Source: Amaranthus tricolor (taxonomy: Eukaryota; Streptophyta; Magnoliopsida; Caryophyllales; Amaranthaceae). From it: a DNA stretch of 64,000 nucleotides. Under the pieces are notes generated by a model that worked only from the letters and a program-made list of their open reading frames with translations, was not told the origin of the DNA and made no database searches. Below are positions 48,850 to 58,762 of the stretch, in pieces (positions within the stretch are counted from its first letter, which is position 1; each line of letters opens with the position of its first letter). The stretch spans positions 16,435,634-16,499,633 of the forward strand of contig NC_080051.1 of assembly GCF_026212465.1 (NCBI RefSeq), in the 5' to 3' direction. The translations under genes and the position numbers were made by a program.

Positions 48850-49548
48850 TGTTGAACATTTAGAGTATATAGACCTAGAATTTATATACTACATACTAAG
48901 TATAGTAGTGGGACTAATATACACTATATTACAAGTCCAAATGAATGCCTCAAAAGAAAAACACAAAACGGAAAATAGAAGAAAACTGACAACTCGTCGC
49001 TTGGGTTTTGTTGTCTCAAAATGAGACAGAACATAAAGCCGAGTTAGCTTTAGGAGAAACGCCAAGTCGGCGTTTTTGTCGACGACTCGTCTCCAGTGCG
49101 CGGCCACTTGTCGCTAGTCTATGTTATAATATTTTCGCAGTTTTGTTAGTTTTGTTCGTTTTATTTGTTAGTGTTGCTTTACTCCAAACATTACTAATGG
49201 TTGATTAGCTTATGTTTAGAGGTTAATTCTGATTGCTAAGCTTTGGTGAATTATTATTTTGGTTCATATGCTTTGCTTGATGAAACACACTTGTTTCATA
49301 GAGATGCATTGATTAATACTCCTGCCTATAGAAAGAGGGAGTATGCTAGGGGACAATCTATCCTATTCTCTTATAAAATCATTAATCCATTGCAATACTT
49401 GTCTTTGCTATTTCAATATCCTTTGTGCTAGGATATTGTTATGTGGATTGCATTTCATTGTGAATTTCATCATAATCCCAAGCACTTTTATGGGAGAAAT
49501 ATCACAATAGGAAAGTGTGTGAATAGTGTAGATTTCCATCTTGTAACA
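48850..49548 (+). repeat. 3' LTR of the copia element
   Basis: It begins TGTTGAACATTTAGAG after the polypurine tract and ends CATCTTGTAACA by the TG...CA rule. It contains ACTCGTCGCTTGGG and GTCGACGACTCGTC blocks shared with the 5' LTR. The right end could instead be 49575 if GGTTG is the target duplication. Confidence 0.75.
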
Positions 49549-49929
49549 TATTTGTAATACATAATTATTTTTATAGGTTGGAAGTTGAAAATCACCTGTT
49601 AATTTAAATTATTAGAGTAATTTTATAATTGAAACCAAAAACCTCTAATGCAATCCAAGTTATATTATAGTTATAACAAGCCAGACATTAAATTTATTTA
49701 ATCGTTTCAATTTTTTGTTACCTAAACTAAGACTTTCAAATTAAATCCAATTAATAGATTGTAAGCCAAATACAAATGATTCTACTATTCGCATTTTTTA
49801 TCATAATTATTGCGATAGTAAGAAAAAAGAACGTTAAAATGGTTTGTGATAAGAGAACTTAATGTGATATCTAAGAACAAAGATATATTATTTATAGTTA
49901 CAAATATAACTTAAGTTATTTAGAAATAA
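49549..49929. other. Gene-free AT-rich sequence
   Basis: Nothing recognised. Confidence 0.45.
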
Positions 49930-50720
49930 CATCATCATCATCAAATTCAGTGTATTCCGCTCATGAGACTATAAGTAGGGCTTGGGAGGGAAGGAAGACA
50001 GTAAGCCATATCCATATACGAGGATACGGTTAAAGAGTCTTCCGGTTCAAAATAGATCTTCTGAAAAAATTCTTTAAAAATACAATTGAGCCATTTTATT
50101 TGGCCAATAACTGCCAGAAGAAATTTTTAGCCAAATTAAATAAATATAAATAAAAAAAATAATACTCATATAAAGAAAAGTGAAAACTAACTAAATATGA
50201 GTCAAAAAGCGATATGTGAAAGGCAAGGAGTAAGAACAAAAGGTCAAGGAAAAGTATCAGTAATCTAGGACATGAATAAGGGGTCTTCCGCTACTCTTAT
50301 CTCTAGTCAGGTTCTCAGAGAAGTATTATCATGCAAGTCCCTTTTTATTTGTTCCTTTAATGTTTTCTTAGATCTCCATCGACTTCTCTTACCTTCCACT
50401 ATGATGTTTTCGATTCTTCTCAAGGGGCATTATATGTCTTTCTCTTTACATGTTCAAACCATCTCAATGTACGTTCACATTTTTTGTAAAAAGAGGGGCA
50501 GCCCCTAATTTCTTTTGAACTCCTGATTTCTTATTCTATCCATCATTATGAGACTGCATATCTACCTCAGCATACACATTATTTTTGTAACTTTCATCTT
50601 ATGTTCAAACATCTTCTTTACTGGCCAACATTCTATCCAATACAACATAGCATGCCTAATAGCGACTCGGTAAAATTTACCTTTAGAAATAACATTAAGT
50701 ATCATACTATTTAGGGAAAA
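49930..50720 (-). pseudogene. RTE-type LINE, 3' part of ORF plus tail
   Basis: On the minus strand, from about 50715, the reading gives KGKFYRVAIRHAMLY, IECWPVKKMFEHKMKV, DRIRNQEF and later RWRSKKTLKEQIKRDL. These are the conserved C-terminal blocks of plant RTE-like LINE polyproteins (the 'GTECWP' and 'RPK.TW...IK.DL' regions). The 3' end near 49930 is an ATGATGATG-type short tandem tail (CATCATCATC on the plus strand), characteristic of RTE rather than L1 elements. Frames are broken by several stops. It is 5' truncated, with no RT core or endonuclease. Confidence 0.75.
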
Positions 50721-51374
50721 AATTATTTCCTTTAGATTTATTCTGCAAAATACTTTGTTTGATTAGCAAAATTAAATTATTTAATTATTTTATCAATTAT
50801 TTAATTGTTTATTTATGGCAAAAACTACTCCTTGAAATATTCGATTACCAAGTAAGCTTGCTGCAATCAATAAAATTATTTCATTCGGGATGGCTGCTTT
50901 TGGGCCGTCATGTGTAACTTCCAAGATTTTTATCAAATTGCAAAATCAAAGACAAATTTAAATCGGTAAGTATATCAAATTGATGAGCATGGAGAGAATT
51001 TTTTGAGTTGAGGATGGAGAGTGTTTAGTTACACGGTATGTATATATGTATACAATAACCCGGTAAAAGTTTCTAAAATTCTACGTAATCCTTTGTAGAA
51101 TAATATTTAACAAAGTGATTTATCATTAAATAATTATATGTACTTACTTCTATTCAAATTAAATGGCTAAATTGTTTTTTTAAACTATTTAGATATCAAT
51201 TATTTTTAATTTGTATTTTATTCTTAATTTAGATATCAAAATATAATCAGTAATATCTTGATTGATTCGTCTCAATTTACATTTTATTAATATTAATTTT
51301 TATTAATTTTAATTGTGCATAATTAGAGTTATTTATGATGAAATTAATGCATTAGATAGAGTTTAAAACATAGC
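50721..51374. other. Gene-free AT-rich sequence
   Basis: Nothing recognised. Confidence 0.45.
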
Positions 51375-51635
<261 letters not shown>

Positions 51636-52352
51636 AGAATTCAAATACCCTTCGTTTGGTAATGTTTTTCCCGTTTAAAATATTCTATTTTGGAGATAGA
51701 AATTTGATTAAGATTTTTAAGACATATATAGATGATAAAATATACTCATGTGAGATCTCGTTATATTCGTCTTAATGTATACTTTTTTATTATATATTTT
51801 TTATAATAAGGTTTAAAATTTACTTTAAAAATTATGCAAAATGTAAATGAGAAAAACATTTGAAAATGGAGAGAGTAGAACAACTCGTGTGAGTTTTACA
51901 TTTTCAAGAGATAAATCATTCTGCTTAAATTCTACAATGATTAATTTGAATACTACAACATAAAAAAAAACCGCCGTCTACGTGCATGATTGAGTGAGAT
52001 GGGGGTATCTTAATTCTTATAGTTTGACCAGAGTGGAGTAAAAATTGACAAATTTTTTAAAAGTTTTGTTCAATTTAAAAAATTATAATATTACTTTAAT
52101 AATTTTGTATCACACTTAACATATGCTACGTAATCTAATAATAAGATCTTTAACTTTTCAAAACCCGGTACGATTGAACATATTAAACATGGTCAGAAAT
52201 TATTTTAGGAATAGAAAGTTTGGTCATGGTGTACTCCTATAATCACAAATTCAAATATGAACTTAAAAGATTTTAGGTGGAATTGGTTGTGCACCTTTCC
52301 AACTAATACTTGAAAACTGTAAAGAAAACAACACATAAATGAAGGGTGTTGC
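51636..52352. other. Gene-free AT-rich sequence
   Basis: No gene. A TTTCCCGTTTAAAATATTC start near 51667 and ATTTGAAAATGGAGAGAG near 51876 may be ends of another decayed Stowaway. Confidence 0.4.
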
Positions 52353-52464
52353 TAAACTTCGCCACCCTTTTCATTTTTTCGCCACCTTCCTCCAAATGAA
52401 ATTACGAATTTGTCCCTGATTTTTTAAAAATTACAATTTTGCCACTCATTTCAAATTTTTTATT

Positions 52465-52523
<59 letters not shown>

Positions 52524-52579
52524 CAACAATAATAAAATTAAATAATAATAATTATTATTCAAAAAAAAAAAAAAAAGTT

Positions 52580-52654
52580 GAGTCGCCCAAAATTGGGCGA
52601 CTGAACCGTGGGCGAGACTGAACCATGGTCCAGTCGCCCAATTTTGGGCGACTC
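52580..52654. repeat. Double GAGTCGCCC palindrome, left arm
   Basis: Two short palindromes (GAGTCGCCCAAAATTGGGCG and CAGTCGCCCAATTTTGGGCG, each followed by ACT) flank a GAACC...CATGGTC centre. Together they form a larger inverted repeat. GC-rich in a surrounding of pure AAT and A runs. Mirrored at 53041-53098. Confidence 0.85.
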
Positions 52655-52735
52655 AATTTTTTTTTTTTTTTTGGAAAATAATAAAAATAATAATAAGAAT
52701 ATTAATACAAATAATAATAATTTATAGATTAATGT

Positions 52736-52808
52736 GGTCTATTAGCTCAGTTGATTAGAGCGTTGTACTATTAACGTGAAGGTCTTAGGTTCGAGACTTG
52801 CACAAACC
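52736..52808 (+). tRNA. tRNA-Ile-like sequence, left arm (pseudogene)
   Basis: GGTCTATTAGCTCAGTTGAT, then TAGAGCG, then GGTTCGAGACTTG, has the D-arm, internal promoter boxes and T-arm layout of plant tRNA-Ile(AAT). The anticodon loop reads CTATTAA instead of CTAATAA, and the acceptor strands GGTCTAT and ACAAACC do not pair fully. Almost certainly not a working tRNA. Confidence 0.6.
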
Positions 52809-52871
52809 ATTATTTAATAATTATTGATTTTTTATCATATTTATAATAAAAAATTAATAATTATTAAATAA

Positions 52872-52945
52872 TGGCTTGTTCAGGTCTCAAACCTGTGACC
52901 TTCACGTTATTAGTACAACGCTCTAACCAACTGAGCTAATAGATC
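52872..52945 (-). tRNA. tRNA-Ile(AAT)-like sequence, right arm (probable pseudogene)
   Basis: The minus strand reads GATCTATTAGCTCAGTTGGT, then TAGAGCG, an anticodon loop CTAATAA (anticodon AAT), and GGTCACAGGTTTGAGACCTG. The D-arm pairs perfectly. The anticodon stem is weak (TTGTA against CGTGA), and the acceptor GATCTAT against ACAAGCC has several mismatches. It is the mirror copy of 52736-52808. The differences from a typical plant tRNA-Ile look like C-to-T changes at CpG sites. Confidence 0.65.
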
Positions 52946-52979
52946 ACATTAATCTATAAATTATTATTATTAGTATTAA

Positions 52980-53013
<34 letters not shown>

Positions 53014-53040
53014 TTCCAAAAAGAAAAAAAAAAAAAAATT

Positions 53041-53098
53041 GAGTCGCCCAAAATTGGGCGACTGGACCATGGTTCAGTCGCCCAATTTTGGGCGACTC
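53041..53098. repeat. Double GAGTCGCCC palindrome, right arm
   Basis: This is the inverted counterpart of 52580-52654 with a shorter centre (GGACCATGGTT). It is flanked by an A run on the left and a T run on the right, in mirror arrangement to the left arm. Confidence 0.85.
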
Positions 53099-53176
53099 AA
53101 CTTTTTTTTTTTTTTGAATAATAATTATTATTATTTAATTTTATTATTGTTGTTTTTATTATTATTATTATTATTA

Positions 53177-53243
<67 letters not shown>

Positions 53244-53292
53244 TGTTATTATTATTATTAATTTTATTTATTATTATTATTTAATTTTATTA

Positions 53293-53342
<50 letters not shown>

Positions 53343-53450
53343 AATAAGAAATTTGTAAGGAGTGGTATTTTTGTAATTTTTTAAACTACAGGGGCAAATA
53401 CGTAATTTTAGAGGGGGTGGCGAAAAAATGAAAATGGGTGGCGAACTTTA

Positions 53451-53589
53451 AGGATTGGGTAAATGAAGGCACAAGTACCACTATTGCACGCATGGGTGCA
53501 CTATGCACGTTTGCTTATTACCCTCTACTAGACTACGACTACTGTACTACACTATTTTTTCAGTCAAGTCATCAATATATAAACTCGAT
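53451..53589. other. Spacer between the two foldback-type elements
   Basis: No recognisable feature; includes GCATGGGTGCACTATGCAC. Confidence 0.4.
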
Positions 53590-54133
53590 CTTTAAATATC
53601 ATTATTTTTTTACATTTTATCGCCACTTTCATCGAAATTACGAATTTGCTCCTAAATTTTAAAAATTTATGAATTTGCCACCGGACTTAAAGTTTCTTAT
53701 TTATACTCTAACCTCACTAAATAACTCCTTTACCACACTTAAAAAACAAAATTCCAACATAAAATTTTTGGAGCAAAAGCTAAGAAATTCAATCCGCAAA
53801 CAAATAATCGAGGTAATTTTTATTTGAATCGTATTATTTTAATTAAAAAAAGAAAAAAAAATGTATGAGTCGCACGAAATCCGCGACACGACCGCGGGTT
53901 CCGTGCGACTGACCCGCGGTCGTGTCGCGGATTTCGTGCGACTCATCCATTTTTTTTTCCTTTATTTTAATTAAAATTAATTATTATTAATTTTATTTAT
54001 ATTATTATTGTTATTATTGTTATAATAATAATAATAATAATTATTGTTACTATTATTATTATTGTGATTGTTATTACTATTATTATTAATTTTTTTTTGT
54101 TTTAATTATTATATTTAATTTATTTTTTTTAAA

Positions 54134-54212
<79 letters not shown>

Positions 54213-54402
54213 GTGATTATTATTATTATTAACTTTTTTTATTCTTTTAAATATTATTTTTATTATTTTTGTTGGTGATGTTGTTATTGTTATTGTTAGT
54301 AAATTTTTCTTTAATTTTAATTTTAAATATTGTTTTTGTTATTAGTGTTATGATTATTATTATTGTTTTTGTTATTATTGTTATGATTATCATTTTTGTT
54401 AA

Positions 54403-54465
<63 letters not shown>

Positions 54466-54480
54466 GATTGTTGTTAATTT
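53590..54480. mobile_element. Second foldback-type element end: TIR, perfect palindrome, TTA tracts
   Basis: 53615-53705 (ATCGCCACTTTCATC, GAAATTACGAATTTGC, GAATTTGCCACC, TCTTATTTATA) repeats the terminal sequence at 52378-52468. A perfect 35-bp inverted repeat follows at 53865-53946, within A and T runs, then TTA-type tracts with few interruptions from about 53990 to 54480 (longest at 54136-54212 and 54403-54463). The PMD reading frame starts 220 bp later. No matching right-hand end was found before the retroelement at 56.1 kb, so the element is probably truncated. Confidence 0.6.
53865..53946. repeat. Perfect 35-bp inverted repeat with 12-base loop
   Basis: Arms 53865-53899 and 53912-53946 are exact reverse complements (starting ATGAGTCGCACGAAATCCGC). 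The loop TCCGTGCGACTG can itself pair with the GTCGCACG part. It shares the GAGTCGC start with the palindromes at 52580 and 53041 but differs inside. Strongly GC-rich and CpG-rich within AT-rich DNA. Confidence 0.92.
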
Positions 54481-54702
54481 AGAAAGTTCAGTACAATAAT
54501 ATTAATAATAATAATTTTGTTAAATTATATTTGTTGATAATAATTAGTTAAATATTGTTGTTGCTAATTTATATATGTTGATAATGAGTAGTTTAATATG
54601 TTAATTAATTATTGTCTTTTGCTCATGTGGTTAATTTAACGTAATGTTTGATGATTTTTATTTATTAATAATAGTTAATTAAGTTATCAAAAATTGTAGT
54701 AA

Positions 54703-54944
54703 ATGGCTGATACTCACGAGAAAGAAAAGGGGCTTTTTAGAAATTTGTTGAGCGGGAATAGTTCTAAGCCTACTCTGCTCAGAGGGGACCCTCATGAAAG
54801 GGGGGTAATAGGTTCTGCTAGGAGGGCTAGGCAGGAGGAGGCTAGCAGACACAGTGAAGCCCAACGTTCGAGTACGCTGCAGCAAGTGCGTACTCGTTTT
54901 GATGATCAGGCTAGCAGCCTCCAGAGTAGTTGGGGGGTTTCTAG

Positions 54945-54976
<32 letters not shown>

Positions 54977-56063
54977 CTGATGTTGAGTACCAAGGTGTTG
55001 TTATTCGTTCAGTGGACTAGACTGTTGTTCGGGGTCCGACGGGAAATTCGCACATGTCCGCCCTAGTTCTTCAGGCGCATCTGAGCGTGCCGGACATAAT
55101 CATGTTGATAATGAGCTGCCACAGGGAGCAGGCGCTCACAGTCCGCTGGTACAGATTGGTTGGTCACATCGCCCTAGTCCGAGGGGCCCACAGATACGCG
55201 TCTGTTACCTAGCTATGGCGGACACATAGCTAAAGTTATTTTTGACGGTTCTTAGCGTACACCTCATGTTATGGAGTGCCGTAGTAGAAAGAAGCCGTTG
55301 GAGGCGATCATCGGACTGCGGGATATAACCGATGCACTTTACGATGTTCTACCTGCCACTCCCCTCAGCCGGCTACCGTACATTATGCACCAGCATATCG
55401 ACTGTGGTTTGATATCGGCCTTTTCGGAGAGGTGGCAGCCGGATACGAACACCTTCCACATGCCAAGGGGGAGATGACGATTATGTTGCACGACGTGCAA
55501 TGCATATTGGGCATAGGTATTGAAGGTTCACTACCGAGTGAACCTTCTGAGGGAGAGTGGCAGGTCGGTATTGTTGGTTTGTTTGGGGAGCCTATGGCCG
55601 AGCTACGACGGAAAGGGACATTCAAGGCAGGTTGCATCAACGTTGCTGAAGTTATGCAGTTGTGCCATCGGTCCCAGGCTATGGAGACCCAGTCGACAGC
55701 CTACTATATGGCTATTGTCGGCTCTACCCTGCTGGCGGATAAGACCAGAACCGGCATGCGACCTCAAGCGATACTTACCGTCAACGTCGATCAGGATGAG
55801 ATCGCCCGGGGTGCGGTGACGTTGGCCTACATGTATCGCCAATTAGGAATGGCATCTAGGGCTGGTTGCAAGACCATTGCTGGTTGCCTCACATTGCTCC
55901 AGACATGGATTTACGAGTACTTTCCCGCCTTCTGCCCTCATCCTCGCCAAGCAGATGTGCCTAATAAGACTAGGGCGGAGATGTGGTCCATATCCAAGCC
56001 AGGTCGTGAGATCAACAGGCTGAGGGACTACAGAAGTATACTGGACTGCATGACGGAGACTCA
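54703..56063 (+). pseudogene. Plant mobile domain (PMD) gene, decayed
   Basis: The frame begins MADTHEKEKGLFRNLLSG at 54703 with a Ser/Asp-rich N-terminus (a run of ten Asp from a GAT repeat at 54949-54975) and stops at 55018-55020. PMD homology follows: EGPTDTRLLPSYGGHIAKV near 55180-55235, a stop, MECRSRKKPLEAIIGLRD (55271), RWQPDTNTFHMPRG, a one-base frameshift in the G run near 55469-55474, then EMTIMLHDVQCILGI through LTLLQTWIYEYFPAFCPHP to DCMTETQ, closing on a CAG|GTATTG splice donor near 56063. PMD proteins (MAIN/MAIL family) act in silencing or genome stability and also occur in transposons. Stops and the frameshift mean no intact product. The next exon is missing, replaced by retroelement sequence. 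Confidence 0.8.
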
Positions 56064-56867
56064 GGTATTGTACATCACATTACACTTTTCTTTGTTGAGA
56101 AATAGTCTTCGGTTAATAAGGATCACAAATTTGGCTCCTATACTATTTTTAGTATAAGGGAACCGCAACTCTATTTTTAGAGTATAATAACCGTGGCAGC
56201 ATGTTCATCCATTCCAAGTAACTCCTCCTTTATTTTAGGATCAAGGGATAATTGGAAGTTATCATACTCATTATGTTACGGTATTTTGCTCTATAAGTAG
56301 AAGTACTCCTTGATTGAACCAATCATCCAAGAGTGTCCAATAAGGGAGATCTATTAGGAAAAATATTTTCAGCTATCTCATGCCAATTAATTTATTATAT
56401 TTTCTTAAAGCAACTAATTAATTTTTATCCTCTTGAGAATTTGGCCTTGTAAGGGTATTTGTGTGTTTTGTTGTAACTAGACTTAAGGGAGGTCTAGGGG
56501 AATAGAGAAGCTTCAAGTGAAGCGTGAGAATAGAAGAGAAAGAGAAGGAGAAAGAGAAGAGAAAGAGAAGTAGGCCTAGAATAGAGAAGCTTCGAGTGAA
56601 GCAAATTGTTTTATGTAATTGTAATTAATTGCCTAAAACATAGTGAGAATTTTGAAATCCCGGGGGGTCGTGGTTTTTCCTTCTTATTAGGCCAAGAAGG
56701 TTTCCACGTAAAATCTTTGTCTCCTTTTATCTTTTTCATTTTAAGTTTAAGTTTTATTTTCTTGTTATAATTCCGCAAAAAATTAGGGTTAAAAACGCTT
56801 AAACTTGATACACAACAATTCACCCCCCTCCTCTTGTTGCATTCGACCATCTCTTTATATTTCTACA
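56064..56867 (+). repeat. Probable 5' LTR (truncated) of the Sirevirus-like element
   Basis: It ends TTTCTACA at 56867, immediately before the primer-binding site. It contains a CTATAAGTAGAAG TATA-like string near 56300 and a direct repeat GAATAGAGAAGCTTC(A/G)AG (56500 and 56581) around a GAGAAA-rich tract. The 3' LTR start (TGTTGGCCTCTTAGG) is not found here, so the left end is missing or diverged and the boundary with the PMD pseudogene is not fixed. Confidence 0.55.
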
Positions 56868-56869
56868 AT

Positions 56870-56882
56870 TGGTATCAGAGCC
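56870..56882 (+). other. Primer-binding site (tRNA-Met type)
   Basis: TGGTATCAGAGCC is the exact initiator-tRNA-Met primer site of plant LTR retrotransposons, two bases after the LTR end. Confidence 0.9.
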
Positions 56883-56936
56883 TTGTTCCTCATTTGATCA
56901 GGAAACCCTGAGAGCAGTATCCTGTTCCCTGGCAAG

Positions 56937-58762
56937 ATGTTGAAGATGAACGAACGCATGGAAGAAGGGTACTCCACGCAAAGGCCACCCATGTTCGATG
57001 GGAAATTCTATACCTACTGGAAAAATAGGATGGAAATCTTCATAAAGACCGAAAATTACCAAGTATGGAGAGTTATTGAAATTGGAGACTTTGAGGTGAC
57101 GACCATCAACTCCAATAACGAATCAATTCCAATACCAATCACTGAATACGAGAAAGAAGATTTTCAAAAAATGGAGATGAACGCTCTTGCTATCAAACTA
57201 CTTCACTGTGGTCTTGGACCAAATGAACATAATCGTATTATGGGTTGTAAAACTGCAAAGCAAGTTTGGGACCTGCTGGAAGTTACCCATGAAGGTACTA
57301 GTGAAGTGAAGCGCTCCAAGATTGACCTACTGATGTCTAAATATGAAAGGTTCGTTATCGAACCTAGAGAAAACATCCAAGAGATGTTCACCAGGTTCAC
57401 GAATATAACAAACGAACTTGTGTCACTTGGTAAGATCATTCATGTTGATGAACAAGTCAAGAAAGTACTTAGGAGTCTTCCTCAAGACGAACGCTGGAGT
57501 GCTAAGGTCACAGCCATCTAGGAATCAAAAGATTTCACCAAGTTTAATTTGAAAGAGTTGGCTGGTTCCCTCATAACTCACGAATTGCATTTGGAAACAG
57601 CTAACAGTTCCCGAAATAAAGGGCTGGCTCTAGCAGCAAATGATCATGAAGAATCAGAAACAGATGATGAGGAGGCTGCTATGTTGGCAAGAAAATTCAA
57701 AAAATTCATCAGGAACAGCAGATAAGGAAATCAAAGAAATAACAAAGAAAGAGGACTGCTAACTTGAAGACAAATTTTGAATGCCACAAGTGTGGAAACA
57801 CTGGTCACTTCATCAAGGATTGTCTTTGATGGAAGAATGATTAGGGCAAGGGAAAAGTAAGAGAAGCTGGAAGACAAACTAAGAAGGGAAACTTCAAAAC
57901 AGATTTACGAAAGGTAATGATTGCAGCTTGGGGTGATACTGAAAGCGAAGCTGAAACAGAAGTTCCAGTGGAACAAGAAACTGCAAATCTGTGCCTCATG
58001 GCCTCTCATCACAACAAGGATGAAGAGTCTAAGGAAAAGGAGGTAATGTCTTCTAACTCTTTTCCTAAACACTTATTTAAATTTAGCGAAGATAAATTAA
58101 TTAAGTTGCTATTGGAGACACAAGAGAAATTAAATGAACAGAATACTAAGAATCTCCAAATTAAGAAAGACCTTAACTCAAGTAAAGATCATGTTTCCTA
58201 CCTAAATTCATTTAGGATCGATGTGCAAAGTAGATTTTTAAATTTGCTTGATCAGAATATAACGTTGAAAGAAAAATTAGAGAAAATGAAGCAAGAATTC
58301 ATTATTCTTAATATTGAAATAAATCAATACAAATTCCTAGGATTAATAAGGGACGTAAATGAAATATCCACTCACGTGTTTAGCACAGAATTCCAAGAGA
58401 AGAAATTAAAATTAGAATCCTGTGAAAAAGAGAATGGATATCGTAAAGATAAAAAGAATTTAAAAGGAAAAGGGAAAATCAATGAAGTTCCCAAATGGAT
58501 TCTAGATGCTAAAACAAAGAGTAAAGAAGGCCTAGGTTATGCTAAGAATAATAGAAAGAAAAAGGTCTATGTAGATCTTCCCAGTAGTAAAATCTGTTCC
58601 TTTTGTGGGAAAACTGGACACCTGAAAAATCAATGTGTAAAAAGGGAACAACATACCAAAGCAAATAAAAACTATGTCGAATGCGTATGGATTAATATAT
58701 ATGATTCATTTATTATCGACAGGGAACCCAAGGATGACTGGGTTCCTGAACCTAACCATTAA
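56937..58762 (+). pseudogene. Sirevirus-like gag with two zinc knuckles, broken
   Basis: 56937-57521 opens MLKMNERMEEGYSTQRPP, FDGKFYTYWKNRMEIFI, then the copia gag core (NALAIKLLHCGLGPNEHNRI, AKQVWDLLEVTHEGTSEVK, SLPQDERWSAKVTAI) and a TAG. The reading continues (LKELAGSLITHELHLE) to a CCHC knuckle, CHKCGNTGHFIKDC (57780-57825), followed by TGA and TAG and a frame change. 57917-58762 is an intact 281-residue frame with an acidic start, a coiled-coil-like Lys/Glu/Leu stretch and a second knuckle, CSFCGKTGHLKNQC (58594-58635). It ends in TAA just before the protease frame. Gag builds the particle. The downstream frame may be gag C-terminus or the gag-pol linker. Confidence 0.85.

Larger units (their letters stand above)
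38374..49548 (+). mobile_element. Nested Ty1/copia retrotransposon, internally deleted
   Basis: Components on the plus strand are a 5' LTR (38374 to about 39164), RT-RNase H remnant (39165-41095), 3' untranslated part (41096-41391 and 48628-48849), polypurine tract (AAATGGGAGAGGA, ending at 48848) and 3' LTR (48850-49548). Both LTRs begin TGTTGAACATTTAGAG. Primer site, gag, protease and integrase are deleted. It is interrupted by a palindrome-rich segment (39271-39740) and by a gypsy solo LTR (41392-48622) that itself contains a hAT element. GGTTG precedes the 5' LTR and occurs again at 49576-49580, a possible but unproven target duplication that would move the right end to 49575. Confidence 0.8.
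52353..53450. mobile_element. Foldback element with tRNA-like sequences in its arms
   Basis: The outer arms (52353-52470 and 53336-53450) are inverted. TAAACTTCGCCACCC and CATTTTTTCGCCACC pair with GGTGGCGAAAAAATG and GGGTGGCGAACTTTA, and ATTACGAATTTGTCCC pairs with GGGGCAAATACGTAAT. Going inward each arm has an (AAT)n or (TTA)n tract, a homopurine or homopyrimidine run, a GAGTCGCCC palindrome block, another AAT tract and a tRNA-Ile-like sequence. They meet in an AT-rich centre near 52840. There is no protein. Target duplication not identified. The left-end sequence is repeated at about 53590-53700 beside the PMD gene. Confidence 0.8.

Noticed and set aside
52439..54499. Poly-Ile or poly-Leu open frames
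   Set aside because: Translations of (AAT)n and (TTA)n tracts.
54679..54993. Minus-strand frame over the PMD start
   Set aside because: It runs through the complement of the Asp-encoding GAT repeat and is a shadow of the PMD frame.
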